A stretch of 47,666 nt of DNA from assembly GCA_022842205.1 (NCBI GenBank), contig JALHQA010000012.1, positions 1 through 47,666 of the forward strand. Reading direction: 5' to 3'. Below the pieces are notes generated by a model that saw nothing but the letters and a program-made list of their open reading frames with translations, did no database searches and was not told the origin of the DNA. The stretch comes from Hyphomicrobiales bacterium (GTDB lineage Bacteria > Pseudomonadota > Alphaproteobacteria > Rhizobiales > Methylopilaceae). The position numbers were made by a program, and so were the translations under genes. Positions 7,960 through 17,594 of this stretch are shown piece after piece (positions within the stretch are counted from its first letter, which is position 1; each line of letters begins with the position of its first letter).

Positions 7960-8807
7960 AGATTTCCAACGAGACGCTGGAGGAAGCGGTCCTGCGTCTT
8001 GCCCGCGAGCGTGGTGAGGCCGACGGCATCTGTCCGTCCGAGGTGGCGCGCGACATCGCCTCGAAGGCCGGGCTGGACTGGAAGAGCCTGCTTCTCGAAG
8101 TGCGCGCCACGGCCGTGCGTCTCGCCAAAAGGCGCGACATTGCCATCCTGCGCAATGGCGAGCCTGTGGACCCCGACAGATTCCGCGGCCTTTACAGGAT
8201 TGCGCCCGCGGACCGGTTCGACGACCCGGTGCCAAAAACCGCTCCGGCTGCGCCGCCGCTCGATCCGCTTATCGTTCCGGCGGCTGCAGTGGCCGAACCT
8301 CCGCCCCCGCCGCGCTTCGCAGATGAACAGGAGTTTGTCCGCGAAATCGTCGCCAGCATCGCGCAGGCGGAGTTGTCCGTGGCGGTTCCAGACGACATCG
8401 AACCGCGCGTCGTACTGACGATGGACGATCTGCTGCATGGCGATCTCGAGGACGGCGACCTTGAAGACCTGCCGCCGCTCGTGTTCGACGACGACAGCTA
8501 CGAAACGCAGCCGTACGCTTACGAAACGCCGCGCGCCCCGGAACCGGAACCGGAACCGGAGGACGAAGAGGATTACGACCCCGATCTTTACCGCGCACCG
8601 GACGCGGCGACGCTCGACGACGTGGCCGCCGGCCTACAGCGTTATCTGGCTCCCGAGCTCGATGACGCGCCCCGCTGGGATGCGGAAATAGGTGATGACG
8701 TCGTCGGCCTGCCGGGTCAGGAAGATGAACAGCCTGTCCTGCCAAGTTGGCATGACGCCTTCGGACGATATCTTGAAGGATCGCCGGCCGATGAAGAACG
8801 AGGTTGA
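7956..8807 (+). CDS. DUF3253 domain protein with long acidic C-terminal extension
   Basis: The N-terminal 80 residues match the DUF3253 pattern (AVLRLARERGEADGICPSEVARDIA, then LLLEVRATAVRLAKRRDIAIL, then GEPVDPDRFRGLYRI), a small winged-helix-like domain of unknown role. The remaining 200 residues are Pro/Ala-rich, then strongly acidic with an E-P run (EPEPEPEDEEDYDPD), and look disordered. The GTG start overlaps the DUF599 stop by 4 bp. The last 57 codons lie antisense to the 3' end of kup, because the convergent frames overlap by 174 bp (8634-8807). Usual DUF3253 proteins are about 80-100 residues, so this one is roughly three times longer. The start and domain are well supported; the tail is less certain. 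Confidence 0.75.
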   Translation: MKISNETLEEAVLRLARERGEADGICPSEVARDIASKAGLDWKSLLLEVRATAVRLAKRRDIAILRNGEPVDPDRFRGLYRIAPADRFDDPVPKTAPAAPPLDPLIVPAAAVAEPPPPPRFADEQEFVREIVASIAQAELSVAVPDDIEPRVVLTMDDLLHGDLEDGDLEDLPPLVFDDDSYETQPYAYETPRAPEPEPEPEDEEDYDPDLYRAPDAATLDDVAAGLQRYLAPELDDAPRWDAEIGDDVVGLPGQEDEQPVLPSWHDAFGRYLEGSPADEERG

Positions 8808-10553
8808 CATGATCTCGAAGCTGAGGCCCTCGGCCTTGCAGCGGTCGAGCGCACGCGGGATGTTCGGCGACTCCATGTAGCCATAGCGCAAGATGACGCG
8901 CGAGAAGTCGTCCGACAGACGCTCGAACGTGGTCCGCTCTTCCGTCGGCACATAAGGCACCTGCTGCGTCTGTATTGTCAGAAGCACGTTCTGCTCATGC
9001 AGGACCTTGTTGTGCTTCAGATTGTGCATCATGGCCGCCGGCGCGACCTCCGTATCGGATGTCAGGAAGATGGCCGTGCCCGGCACGCGCACGATGGACT
9101 TGCTCCGGGCCATCGATTCGATGACGGTTTTAAGAGCGACACTCTCGCGGCGGACCTTCTCATAGACGATGGCCGTGCCGCGAATCCATGTCCACATCGC
9201 GACGACAAGGAGCGCGCCAAGCGCCAGCGGAATCCAGCCGCCATCCGCCAGCTTGAGCAGGTTCGCCGCAAGGAAAGCCGAGTCCAGCGCGAAGAACGGC
9301 AAGGCAACGGCCAGCGCCGCGATCCAGCCCCATCCCCACAGCCGCGCGATGACAGGCACCGCAAGCATGGTGGAAACGATCATCGTGCCGACGACCGCAA
9401 TGCCATACGCGGCGGCCAGATTGCTCGACGTCTCGAAGATGATGACGAGAAACAGCGCGCCGGCGAGCATGAGCCAGTTCACTTTCGGCATGTAGATCTG
9501 GCCGCGTTCCTTTTCCGATGTGTACTGCACGGCAAGACGCGGCAGGATGCCGAGCTGCGTCGCCTGATGCGTCAGCGAATACGCGCCCGTAATGACGGCC
9601 TGGGCGGCGATGACGGTCGCGGCCGTGGCGAGCAGGACCAGCGGCAGGCGACCCCACTCGGGCGCCGTCGAAAAGAACAGATTGCCTACCTGCTCCGGAT
9701 GGGCGAGCGCCAGAGCGCCCTGCCCGAGATAGTTCAGGCACAGCCCGGGCAGCACAAAAAACAGCCATGCGCGGCGTATCGCGGTGCGGCCGAAATGACC
9801 CATGTCGGCATACAGCGCCTCGGCGCCGGTCACGGCGAGGAATACCGCGCCGAGCACCGTGAAGCCGATGATGCCGTGGTTCGTCATGAACCAGAGCGCA
9901 TTGAGCGGATTGAGGGCGTTCAGGATCTGCGGTGAGTCATTGATGTGGATGAGGCCGAGCACGGCGAGAGTCGTGAACCAGACCAGCATGATCGGGCCGA
10001 AAAACGCCGCGACCTTGGACGTGCCCCAGGACTGCACCGAGTAAAGCACGATCAGGATTCCGAGCACGATCGGCACGATCCAGCCCTCGTCGATATCCGT
10101 CGCGTATTCGAGGCCCTCGACCGCCGACAGAACCGAGATCGCCGGCGTCAGGATCGCATCGCCGTAGAACAGCGAGGCGCCGACGACACCGAGACCCAGA
10201 ACGATCCTGTTCGGCTTTTGCAGCGCCTTCTGCGCCAAAGCCATAAGCGAAAGCGTGCCGCCCTCGCCGTGGTTGTCGGCGCGCAGCAGCAACGCAACAT
10301 ACTTCAGCGTAACGACAAGAATAAGCGCCCAGACCAGCAGCGAGACGATGCCGATGACTTCCGCCGCCGTCGGGGATTGCCCTGCATGCAGGATGGATTC
10401 CCGCAGGGCATAGAGCGGGCTCGTGCCGATATCGCCGTAAACGACACCGAGAGAGCCAAGCGTGAGAAGCCAGGTTTCGCGCGACCCGCGCGCTACCGAG
10501 ACACCGGGCGCGGAGGCGCCCGGAACCGAACATTCCAGCGATGAGGGAGACAT
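8634..10553 (-). CDS. kup: KUP-type potassium uptake permease
   Basis: Inner-membrane K+/H+ symporter of the KUP/HAK/KT family, 639 residues, the usual length. The signature GSLGVVYGDIGTSPLYALRES lies near residue 33, followed by about twelve hydrophobic segments and a C-terminal cytoplasmic part that ends RIPAGRVIELGSQITL, the normal KUP ending. This shows that the stop at 8634 is native and that the overlap with the DUF3253 gene arises from the other gene. The leader MSPSSLECSVPGAS is variable; an AGGTCC ribosome binding site precedes the ATG. mgtE lies 156 bp upstream on the same strand, so the two may share a transcript as a cation-transport pair. Confidence 0.95.
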   Translation of the reverse strand: MSPSSLECSVPGASAPGVSVARGSRETWLLTLGSLGVVYGDIGTSPLYALRESILHAGQSPTAAEVIGIVSLLVWALILVVTLKYVALLLRADNHGEGGTLSLMALAQKALQKPNRIVLGLGVVGASLFYGDAILTPAISVLSAVEGLEYATDIDEGWIVPIVLGILIVLYSVQSWGTSKVAAFFGPIMLVWFTTLAVLGLIHINDSPQILNALNPLNALWFMTNHGIIGFTVLGAVFLAVTGAEALYADMGHFGRTAIRRAWLFFVLPGLCLNYLGQGALALAHPEQVGNLFFSTAPEWGRLPLVLLATAATVIAAQAVITGAYSLTHQATQLGILPRLAVQYTSEKERGQIYMPKVNWLMLAGALFLVIIFETSSNLAAAYGIAVVGTMIVSTMLAVPVIARLWGWGWIAALAVALPFFALDSAFLAANLLKLADGGWIPLALGALLVVAMWTWIRGTAIVYEKVRRESVALKTVIESMARSKSIVRVPGTAIFLTSDTEVAPAAMMHNLKHNKVLHEQNVLLTIQTQQVPYVPTEERTTFERLSDDFSRVILRYGYMESPNIPRALDRCKAEGLSFEIMSTSFFIGRRSFKISSEGVMPTWQDRLFIFLTRQADDVITYFRIPAGRVIELGSQITL

Positions 10554-10709
10554 ATGGACCTAGGCCCGTGATGCGCCGAAGCGGCGCCAGCACCTTCAGA
10601 ACGCGGCTCGGCCAACAAGGGTCCGCCGCCAAAAGGCGCGCCGGTATACGCCCGCCCCTACAGGCACGCAATGCCGCGGCACGGGGTCCGGCATGCGTTC
10701 CATGCGGCC

Positions 10710-12110
10710 TCAGAAGAGGCCAAACCACCAAGCCGCAAGGCCAAGAAATGCTGAGAATCCAACGACATCCGTCAAGGTGGTGACAAACACGCCGGACGCC
10801 ACGGCCGGATCGAGCTTCAGCCTGTTAACCGTCAGCGGAACGACCGAACCGAACAGCCCCGCCACAACCATGTTGATGACCAGCGCAACAGCGATGACCA
10901 CGCCAAGTTCCGGATCCTGAAACCAGAGGCTCGCGCCCGCGCCGAGAAGCAGCGCCAGACTCAATCCGTTGGCCAGACCGACCAGAACTTCACGCGTGAC
11001 CATACGCCGGATATTGCGGGTGCCGAGATCGCGCATCGCAATGGCGCGGACTGTCACCGTCATGGCCTGCGTGCCGGCATTGCCGCCCATCGAAGCGACG
11101 ATCGGCATGAGAATGGCAAGCGCGACCATCTGCCGGATCGTGCCTTCGAACACGCCGATAACGCCGGCCGCGAGAAACGCCGTGCCGAGATTGACGAGGA
11201 GCCACGGAAAGCGCGAACGCGCCGTCTCGCCGACCGTGTCCGACAGCTCTTCATCGCCGAGAACGCCGCCGAGCGCCTTTATGTCCTCGTCCGCCTCTTC
11301 GTTGATGACGTCGACGATATCGTCGATCGTCAATACACCGACAAGACGTCCCGCATCATCGGTGACAGGTGCGGACACGAGATTGTAGCGCTGAAACAGG
11401 CGGCCTGCCTCTTCCTGGTCCTCGGTTCCTTTCACCTCGCGGATATCCTTGTTCAGGATAGCCTCGAGCCGCGCCTCGCGCGGTGAACGGAGCAGCTTGT
11501 CGAGCGGAACGGTGCCGAGCAGCTTGAACGCGGGATCGATGACGTAGACTTCGTAGAAAGTCTCCGGCGCATCCTTCATTTCGCGCAGATAGTCGATCGT
11601 GCGGCCGACGGTCCAGAACGGCGGCACCGCGACGAAATCCGTCTGCATGCGGCGGCCAGCCGACTCTTCCGGAAAATCAAGGCTGCGCGTCAGCGCCGCC
11701 CGTTCCGGCAGCGGCAGCAGTTCGAGAATGAGCTGCTGTTCGTCGGCCGGAAGATCTTCGAGGATGTAGACCGCGTCGTCGGATTCGAGTTCGCGCAAAC
11801 CCTCGACCACGACCTCCGTGGGAAGGGTTTCAAGAACTTCGAGACGGACAGCCTCGTCGACCTCCGTCAGCGCCGCGAAATGGAAATCGGCGCCGAGCAG
11901 TTCGATAAGGCCAGGACGGAGCTCGGTGTCCAGCGTCTCCAGCAGTTCGCCCTGATCGGCCTCGTGGAGCCCGCCGACAAGCGTCCTGAGACGCTCGGCA
12001 TCTCCGACGCGGATGGTCTCGCTGACGGCTTCGACGAGCGCAGCCGTCACCGCGCCCTGCTTTTCGGGCGTCTCAGGCGGCGTCGCGGTCTGAAGCTCCG
12101 GCTCGGCCAT
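10710..12110 (-). CDS. mgtE: Magnesium transporter MgtE
   Basis: Inner-membrane Mg2+ channel/transporter of 466 residues. The order is that of the family: a superhelical N domain rich in L/E repeats (about 20-145), a pair of CBS domains (about 150-270, including VTDDAGRLVGVLTIDDIVDVI), the connecting helix, and a five-helix membrane domain from about 300 that contains the pore signature PIVASMGGNAGTQAMTV. The CBS/N domains act as the Mg2+ sensor in known members. No long structured leader resembling an M-box riboswitch was seen in the 143 bp upstream. It is divergent from the lipoprotein gene and upstream of kup. Confidence 0.96.
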   Translation of the reverse strand: MAEPELQTATPPETPEKQGAVTAALVEAVSETIRVGDAERLRTLVGGLHEADQGELLETLDTELRPGLIELLGADFHFAALTEVDEAVRLEVLETLPTEVVVEGLRELESDDAVYILEDLPADEQQLILELLPLPERAALTRSLDFPEESAGRRMQTDFVAVPPFWTVGRTIDYLREMKDAPETFYEVYVIDPAFKLLGTVPLDKLLRSPREARLEAILNKDIREVKGTEDQEEAGRLFQRYNLVSAPVTDDAGRLVGVLTIDDIVDVINEEADEDIKALGGVLGDEELSDTVGETARSRFPWLLVNLGTAFLAAGVIGVFEGTIRQMVALAILMPIVASMGGNAGTQAMTVTVRAIAMRDLGTRNIRRMVTREVLVGLANGLSLALLLGAGASLWFQDPELGVVIAVALVINMVVAGLFGSVVPLTVNRLKLDPAVASGVFVTTLTDVVGFSAFLGLAAWWFGLF

Positions 12111-12253
12111 GAAGGCTCCGGCGAAAGGGGCTGAATTTCAGGCCCTTGTAGCGGAGTCGGCGTCCGGGGCAATGACCAACCATCAGAAGGCCACACCACG
12201 ATAGATTATGGTGACGATTCGTGGCTTTTCCGCCGCTTCCGGAGATTCCCTTC

Positions 12254-12910
12254 ATGCTGTTCCGCCGTCTGGCTCCCATCGCCGCCCTGACCCTTGCCCT
12301 GGGCGGCTGTTTCAATGTCGACCAGACTCTCAAGACGGCCGGCCCGGATGAAGCTTCGTTCGAGGTCCGTGCATCGGTTCCGGCGACGACGATCGCGGCC
12401 GCGCAGAACATCCCGGGCGTGGCGGGACGCCCCTTCTGCGCGGACAAGGACGCCGCCGAGAAGCTCGGCCTGTCCGTCACCGTCGAGACCTACACGGAAG
12501 GCACCGACCAGATCTGCATCATGAAAGCGCGCGGACCGCTGGAAACGATTGCGAAGGTCGCGGCGGAAAAATCCTACCTGCCGAAGGACGCGCCGCCGCA
12601 GGCGCACGCCCTCAGCTACGCGCTGGAAGACGCCGGCTCCGGCCTGTGGCGGCTGACCATGACGCTGGCGCCACCGGCCGAACTGAAGATGATCGCGGGC
12701 TCCGACGAGATCACGCGCATGACGCAGACGGCGATCTTCGGTTCGACCGACGGCAAGGGCATCACCTGGGGCGTCGAGGCAAGCGAGATCGTGGACAGCA
12801 CGGGCACCGTCTCGCCGGAAAAGACGCGCGCCGAATTTAAGCTGCCGCTCGGCGATCTTCTGGCAAAGCCCGAGCCGGAATATCGATTCGTAACGACATT
12901 CAGGCCGTGA
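12254..12910 (+). CDS. Putative lipoprotein of unknown function
   Basis: Secreted lipoprotein, 218 residues. The ATG at 12254 is chosen because a CGGAGA ribosome binding site lies just upstream and because it gives a compact signal peptide with lipobox LGGC (cysteine at residue 19); the frame is open further upstream from a GTG at 12221. After the lipobox comes FNVDQTLK, a start also seen in LppM-like envelope lipoproteins, but the rest (CxxK, VETYTEGTDQICIM, TWGVEASEIVDSTGTVSPE) is not recognised. Two cysteines in the mature part (in RPFCADKD and QICIMKA) could form a disulfide. No operon partner: mgtE diverges and the patatin gene converges. Confidence 0.75.
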   Translation: MLFRRLAPIAALTLALGGCFNVDQTLKTAGPDEASFEVRASVPATTIAAAQNIPGVAGRPFCADKDAAEKLGLSVTVETYTEGTDQICIMKARGPLETIAKVAAEKSYLPKDAPPQAHALSYALEDAGSGLWRLTMTLAPPAELKMIAGSDEITRMTQTAIFGSTDGKGITWGVEASEIVDSTGTVSPEKTRAEFKLPLGDLLAKPEPEYRFVTTFRP

Positions 12911-12932
12911 TGCCCAACTCGGCGGCGACGGT

Positions 12933-13034
12933 CTAGACGCGCCGCTGTTCGCAGAACCGGATGCGGTTTCCGAACGGGTCGATGACGGTCATTTCGAGAC
13001 CCCAGTCCACCTTCTCGATGCATTGCCGACGCAT
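12933..13034 (-). pseudogene. Remnant of a VOC (glyoxalase/bleomycin-resistance) protein, C-terminus only
   Basis: On the minus strand the frame ending at TAG 12935-12933 reads IEKVDWGLEMTVIDPFGN and then RIRFCEQRRV, which is the closing beta-strand pattern of VOC-superfamily proteins (W-G-x-x-x-x-x-x-D-P-x-G-N-x-I-x-F-x-E). The final E corresponds to the usual metal-ligand or active-site position. Upstream codons soon lose any resemblance to the family, and the whole open stretch from ATG 13034 is only 33 codons, against about 120 in an intact gene. I infer a decayed gene that fills most of the 251-bp gap between the lipoprotein and patatin genes. Confidence 0.6.
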
Positions 13035-13161
13035 CCGCCTTGAGAAGGAGAGGAGGCGAGATCGCGATACGTTCACCAGACCGGAAGGCGCAAGCGGCAG
13101 GCCCTATCAACCCCGAACGAGCGGAACCGGGCGAGGCTTCGTGAACAAGCGGCGGACCAGG

Positions 13162-14385
13162 TCAGAACCCGGGCGGCGATTTGTGCCAGGCGGAACCGTC
13201 ACTGGCTTGCTGCTGTCCAAGCTGGAACATCTTCCGCATGTGGACCTGATCGAACACGGTGTTCGGCGGCGCCTGATTGCCGGGCGGTATGAATGCCAGA
13301 TTGAAATCGAGGCCGCTGCGCTGGGCGGAGAAATAGATGCGGTAGAGATCGCCGATACCCTGAGTCCGGATCAGTGACGAAATGGAACGGCCGGCAATGG
13401 GCAGAAGCTCGGCCTTCACCGGTTCATAGGTAGGGCTGAGCGAGGCATTGCGAATGACATAGAGCTCCGGGCGGCCCTTCACGCGCAGCTTCTGCGTAAC
13501 GAACTTCCAGTCCGTACCGGCCGGATAGAGAAACACCTGATTGGTCGTGCCGCCATCGACGTGCAGTTCGTCATAGGTGCGGCCGTCGGCGCGCACATTG
13601 ATGAGAACGGGCGGGAACGCGCCGGGGATGGAAGCGGAGGCAAGCAGGACGTCGTGGATCAGCCCGACGCGGCGCGGATCCGAACTGCTGGCGATGGCGC
13701 CGATGTTCCACAGCACCGGGCGACCGGCATCGAGATTCGTCGTGCCGATCCAGAGCTGCCGGCCGCGGCGGTGCTGCTCGGCGATCTGATCCACCACCGC
13801 GGGGCTGATATAGCGGGCGATCAATTCGCGCATCGGCTTCGGATCGACGGCGGAGGCGGCCGGGAGGATGGAGAAGACCGAGCGTTTCTTGACGAGGTCC
13901 TCGAGCGAATATTGCGTGTAAATCTCGGTCAGCCGGCCGTCATACGCGGAGCCGAGAAAGGCGAAGGGCGCGATCAACGCGCCGGTACTGACCCCGGTGA
14001 CGATGGTGAATTCGGGCCGCGTTCCTTTTGCTGTCCACCCGGTCAAAAGACCCGCACCGAACGCTCCGTCCTCGCCGCCGCCCGACAGGGCCAGATAGGT
14101 ATGGGGCCGGCCGTACAGCGCGGGAAACTCGGCCCGGAGTTCGGCATCCGGCTTCGTACCGAGATATTCCTGGACCGGGGCCTTCTGGTCACCCCAGATC
14201 CTGATCTGATCCACGGAGCGGGTGTCGTTGAGGACGGCGGCCTTTGAAACCTCGGCCTCGGGCAGAGGGACGCGCTGGATAGTTGTGCAGGCGCCGAGAG
14301 CGAGCGCGGCGCACGCAAAGATAAGCCCAGAAACGGTACCCCCGCCCACAGCCCGGTTTCGCCCTTCCAGCGATACGCCCGACAT
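13162..14385 (-). CDS. Patatin-like phospholipase, predicted lipoprotein
   Basis: Predicted lipid acyl hydrolase anchored in the envelope, 407 residues from the ATG at 14385, chosen for its strong GAGGGGATCC ribosome binding site (the frame is open to 14430). The signal peptide ends in a lipobox LGAC with cysteine 33. The patatin catalytic set is present: oxyanion loop SGGGEDGAFGAG (101-112), nucleophile elbow GVSTG with S133, and catalytic aspartate D277 in HVDGG. The C-terminal part (QGIGDLYRIYFSAQRSG) is variable. It ends 251 bp from the lipoprotein gene, across a VOC remnant, and follows adhC at 60 bp on the same strand. Substrate unknown; the fold and catalytic dyad are clear. Confidence 0.88.
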   Translation of the reverse strand: MSGVSLEGRNRAVGGGTVSGLIFACAALALGACTTIQRVPLPEAEVSKAAVLNDTRSVDQIRIWGDQKAPVQEYLGTKPDAELRAEFPALYGRPHTYLALSGGGEDGAFGAGLLTGWTAKGTRPEFTIVTGVSTGALIAPFAFLGSAYDGRLTEIYTQYSLEDLVKKRSVFSILPAASAVDPKPMRELIARYISPAVVDQIAEQHRRGRQLWIGTTNLDAGRPVLWNIGAIASSSDPRRVGLIHDVLLASASIPGAFPPVLINVRADGRTYDELHVDGGTTNQVFLYPAGTDWKFVTQKLRVKGRPELYVIRNASLSPTYEPVKAELLPIAGRSISSLIRTQGIGDLYRIYFSAQRSGLDFNLAFIPPGNQAPPNTVFDQVHMRKMFQLGQQQASDGSAWHKSPPGF

Positions 14386-14445
14386 GGATCCCCTCACCCG
14401 TTTACCGACAACTGCCAGCCTAGCCCGCATATAAACGGGAAATGT

Positions 14446-15573
<1,128 letters not shown>

Positions 15574-15580
15574 TCTTAAA

Positions 15581-15602
15581 CTCCCGGGTTGTTTCCCGGG
15601 AG
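15581..15602 (-). promoter_or_regulatory. Leader hairpin or operator over the adhC ribosome binding site
   Basis: Perfect inverted repeat CTCCCGGG (15581-15588) and CCCGGGAG (15595-15602) with a 6-nt spacer, ending 7 bp before the adhC ATG. Read in the mRNA sense, the second arm holds the GGGAG ribosome binding site. In RNA the stem would hide the site; in DNA the dyad could be a repressor operator. Both are inferences; only the symmetry and position are seen. Confidence 0.6.
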
Positions 15603-15650
15603 TATGGGACAGTTGCGGAGATGCGAACAGACGGCCGTTGGACCAAGCGC

Positions 15651-16433
15651 CTACGCGGCCGCGGTATCGATCTGATACGGCGACGGCAGATCGAAGCAGA
15701 CACGCATCGCCCGATCCACATCCTTCGGATAGAACGGCTTCTTCAGAAAGATATCGATGCGCTGATTGCCGAAGCGCTTGCGAACCGCCTCTTCCGGCTC
15801 GCTGGAATTGACGACCACCCTGGCATTCGGATTCCTGCTGCGCAGGCGCGCGAGCGTTTCGGGGCCGTCGAAGCCCGGCATGTTCATGTCGAGAAACACC
15901 ACGTCGAAACGGCCTTCCTTGCAAAGCTCGACCGCATCGAACCCTGTCGGCGCTTCCTCCATCGACACGCGGAAGATGGATTGCTCGATGATCTTGCTGA
16001 TAACCCGCCGCACAGTCGCGGAATCATCGACCAGAAGCGCGCGCACCGGCTTCACGATGCGCTCGTAGGTGCGGAAGATATTTGCGAGTTCGTCGCGGCG
16101 GAACGGCTTGCGGATAAAATCGTATGCCTGAAGCTTGCGGGCAATATCGACGATCTCATCCTTCGGTTCACCGGACATGATAACGACGAAGGTGTCGTTG
16201 CCCCCATGGCGTGCGTGGCAAAGAGCCTCGATGCCGGTCATGCCCGGCATGTGGACGTCGATAAAGGCCATGTCGAAGCGGGACGCCTCAAGCTTCTCCA
16301 GGCAGCTGGGCCCGTCGTCGGCTTCGGCGACCTCGACCGGCGTCTCCAGATGCTCGGCGAAATCCCGTATCAATTTGCGCACCGTGGCGGAATCATCGGC
16401 CACGAGTATCTTTATGGCAGCAATCGCGTTCAT
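15651..16433 (-). CDS. Double-receiver response regulator (CheY-CheY fusion, no output domain)
   Basis: Cytoplasmic two-component protein of 260 residues made only of two REC domains. REC1 (about 6-125) has acidic pair D13/D14, phospho-acceptor D59 in AFIDVHMPG, S87 and K109. REC2 (about 131-250) has D136/D137, phospho-acceptor D182 in FLDMNMPG, S210/S211 and K231/K232. Both sets look functional. The ATG at 16433 is preceded by a GGGGGGAAA ribosome binding site; the open frame extends to 16457. No DNA-binding, GGDEF, EAL or kinase domain is attached and no kinase gene is adjacent, so it may be a phosphate sink or an adaptor. It is 77 bp upstream of adhC on the same strand. Confidence 0.9.
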   Translation of the reverse strand: MNAIAAIKILVADDSATVRKLIRDFAEHLETPVEVAEADDGPSCLEKLEASRFDMAFIDVHMPGMTGIEALCHARHGGNDTFVVIMSGEPKDEIVDIARKLQAYDFIRKPFRRDELANIFRTYERIVKPVRALLVDDSATVRRVISKIIEQSIFRVSMEEAPTGFDAVELCKEGRFDVVFLDMNMPGFDGPETLARLRSRNPNARVVVNSSEPEEAVRKRFGNQRIDIFLKKPFYPKDVDRAMRVCFDLPSPYQIDTAAA

Positions 16434-16497
16434 GGCCGTTTCCCCCCGGAGAGCCATTTTGAACTTTGTCCTACACTGAAGGGTTTAAAGCAGCGTT

Positions 16498-16797
16498 ATG
16501 GCAACCACGGAAGTTCAGGTCGAAATCCGGGGACGCGTGCAAGGCGTCGGCTACCGCGCATGGCTGGCGCAGCTGGCCGGGACGCTCGGCGTCCGGGGTT
16601 GGGTGCGGAACCGGCATGACGGCTGGGTCGAGGCTGTCCTCTCGGGCGAGGACTCTTCTGTAGAGCCTGCTCTGGCTCTCATGGAACGGGGACCTCCCGG
16701 CGCCCGGGTCGAAGACATCGCGGTGCGGCCGGCCAGAGCCGACGATCTGGCCCCCATGGAGAGAAAGGACGGTTTTGCTGTCCTTCCGGACGCCTGA
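16498..16797 (+). CDS. acyP: Acylphosphatase
   Basis: Small cytoplasmic enzyme (99 residues) that hydrolyses carboxyl-phosphate bonds such as in acetyl phosphate or 1,3-bisphosphoglycerate. The signature VEIRGRVQGVGYRAW carries the phosphate-binding arginine R20, and RGWVRNRHDGWVEAV carries the catalytic asparagine N38. Length is normal. It is divergent from the double-receiver gene and convergent with lipB, with no base between the two stop codons (16797/16798). Confidence 0.95.
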   Translation: MATTEVQVEIRGRVQGVGYRAWLAQLAGTLGVRGWVRNRHDGWVEAVLSGEDSSVEPALALMERGPPGARVEDIAVRPARADDLAPMERKDGFAVLPDA

Positions 16798-17532
16798 TCA
16801 GGCCTGAAGAGCGACCTCCGCCAGTTCCGGCGGATCGCCCTCAAGGGGCGTTACATCCCCGAAAATCTCACGAAAAGCGGTCAACAGGGCGAAATCGGCC
16901 TCGTCCATGCCGACCGGCCGACCAAGATCGACCAGGCTCGTCACGCCCGGGCCCCGCACGCCGCAGGGCACAATTCCCGAATAATGGCCGAGATCGGGCT
17001 CAACGTTCAGGCTGATGCCGTGAAAGCTGACCCATCGGCGGAGCCGTACCCCGATAGCCGCGATCTTGTCTTCGGCCTCCCTGCCCTTCTCTGGCCGCCT
17101 GACCCACACGCCAACACGCCCCGGTCGGCGCTGTCCGTCGACGCTGAATGCAGCAAGTGCCCTGATCAGCCATTCCTCGAGCGCGGCGATAAAAGCCCGC
17201 GCATCGGGCCTCCGACGCTTCAGATCGAGAAGGACATAAGCGATACGCTGCCCCGGCCCGTGATAGGTGTACTGTCCGCCCCTTCCTGCCGGGAAAACGG
17301 GAAACCGGCTGACATCGAGCAAGTCGGCGTCCGTGGCGCTTGTACCGGCGGTATAAAGGGGCGGGTGTTCCAGCAGCCAGACCATTTCCGGCGCACGGCC
17401 ATCAGCGATGGCGGCCGCCCGTACCTCCATCGCGGCCACCGCCGCCGGATAAGGCACGAGGCCACGGCTTACGCGCCATTCGGGCGCCTGGCCCGGCTGC
17501 TGCGGAGCGAACGAAATCAGACTGTTAAGCAT
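16798..17532 (-). CDS. lipB: Octanoyltransferase (lipoyl-protein ligase B)
   Basis: Transfers octanoate from acyl carrier protein to the lipoyl domains of 2-oxoacid dehydrogenases, the first step of lipoate synthesis in the cytoplasm. The 244-residue product shows [12 protein letters not shown] (85-95), the catalytic lysine K156 in [18 protein letters not shown], and the acyl-accepting cysteine C190 in GIVPCGV. These are the family's two essential residues. It converges with acyP with a zero-base gap and diverges from the FliN-like gene. lipA is not in the window. Confidence 0.96.
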   Translation of the reverse strand: MLNSLISFAPQQPGQAPEWRVSRGLVPYPAAVAAMEVRAAAIADGRAPEMVWLLEHPPLYTAGTSATDADLLDVSRFPVFPAGRGGQYTYHGPGQRIAYVLLDLKRRRPDARAFIAALEEWLIRALAAFSVDGQRRPGRVGVWVRRPEKGREAEDKIAAIGVRLRRWVSFHGISLNVEPDLGHYSGIVPCGVRGPGVTSLVDLGRPVGMDEADFALLTAFREIFGDVTPLEGDPPELAEVALQA

Positions 17533-17594
17533 GGGTTAACCATGAGCATGCTGACCTCTGCGGGTCACGCAGTTTCGCGTTCAGAAAGATTCTC

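Noticed and set aside
12111-12253. M-box-like magnesium riboswitch ahead of mgtE
   Set aside because: The gap is too short and no M-box-like set of helices could be recognised.
12961-13377. 138-codon plus-strand frame over the VOC remnant and the patatin 3' end
   Set aside because: The minus strand shows real protein likeness at both ends; this frame has none.
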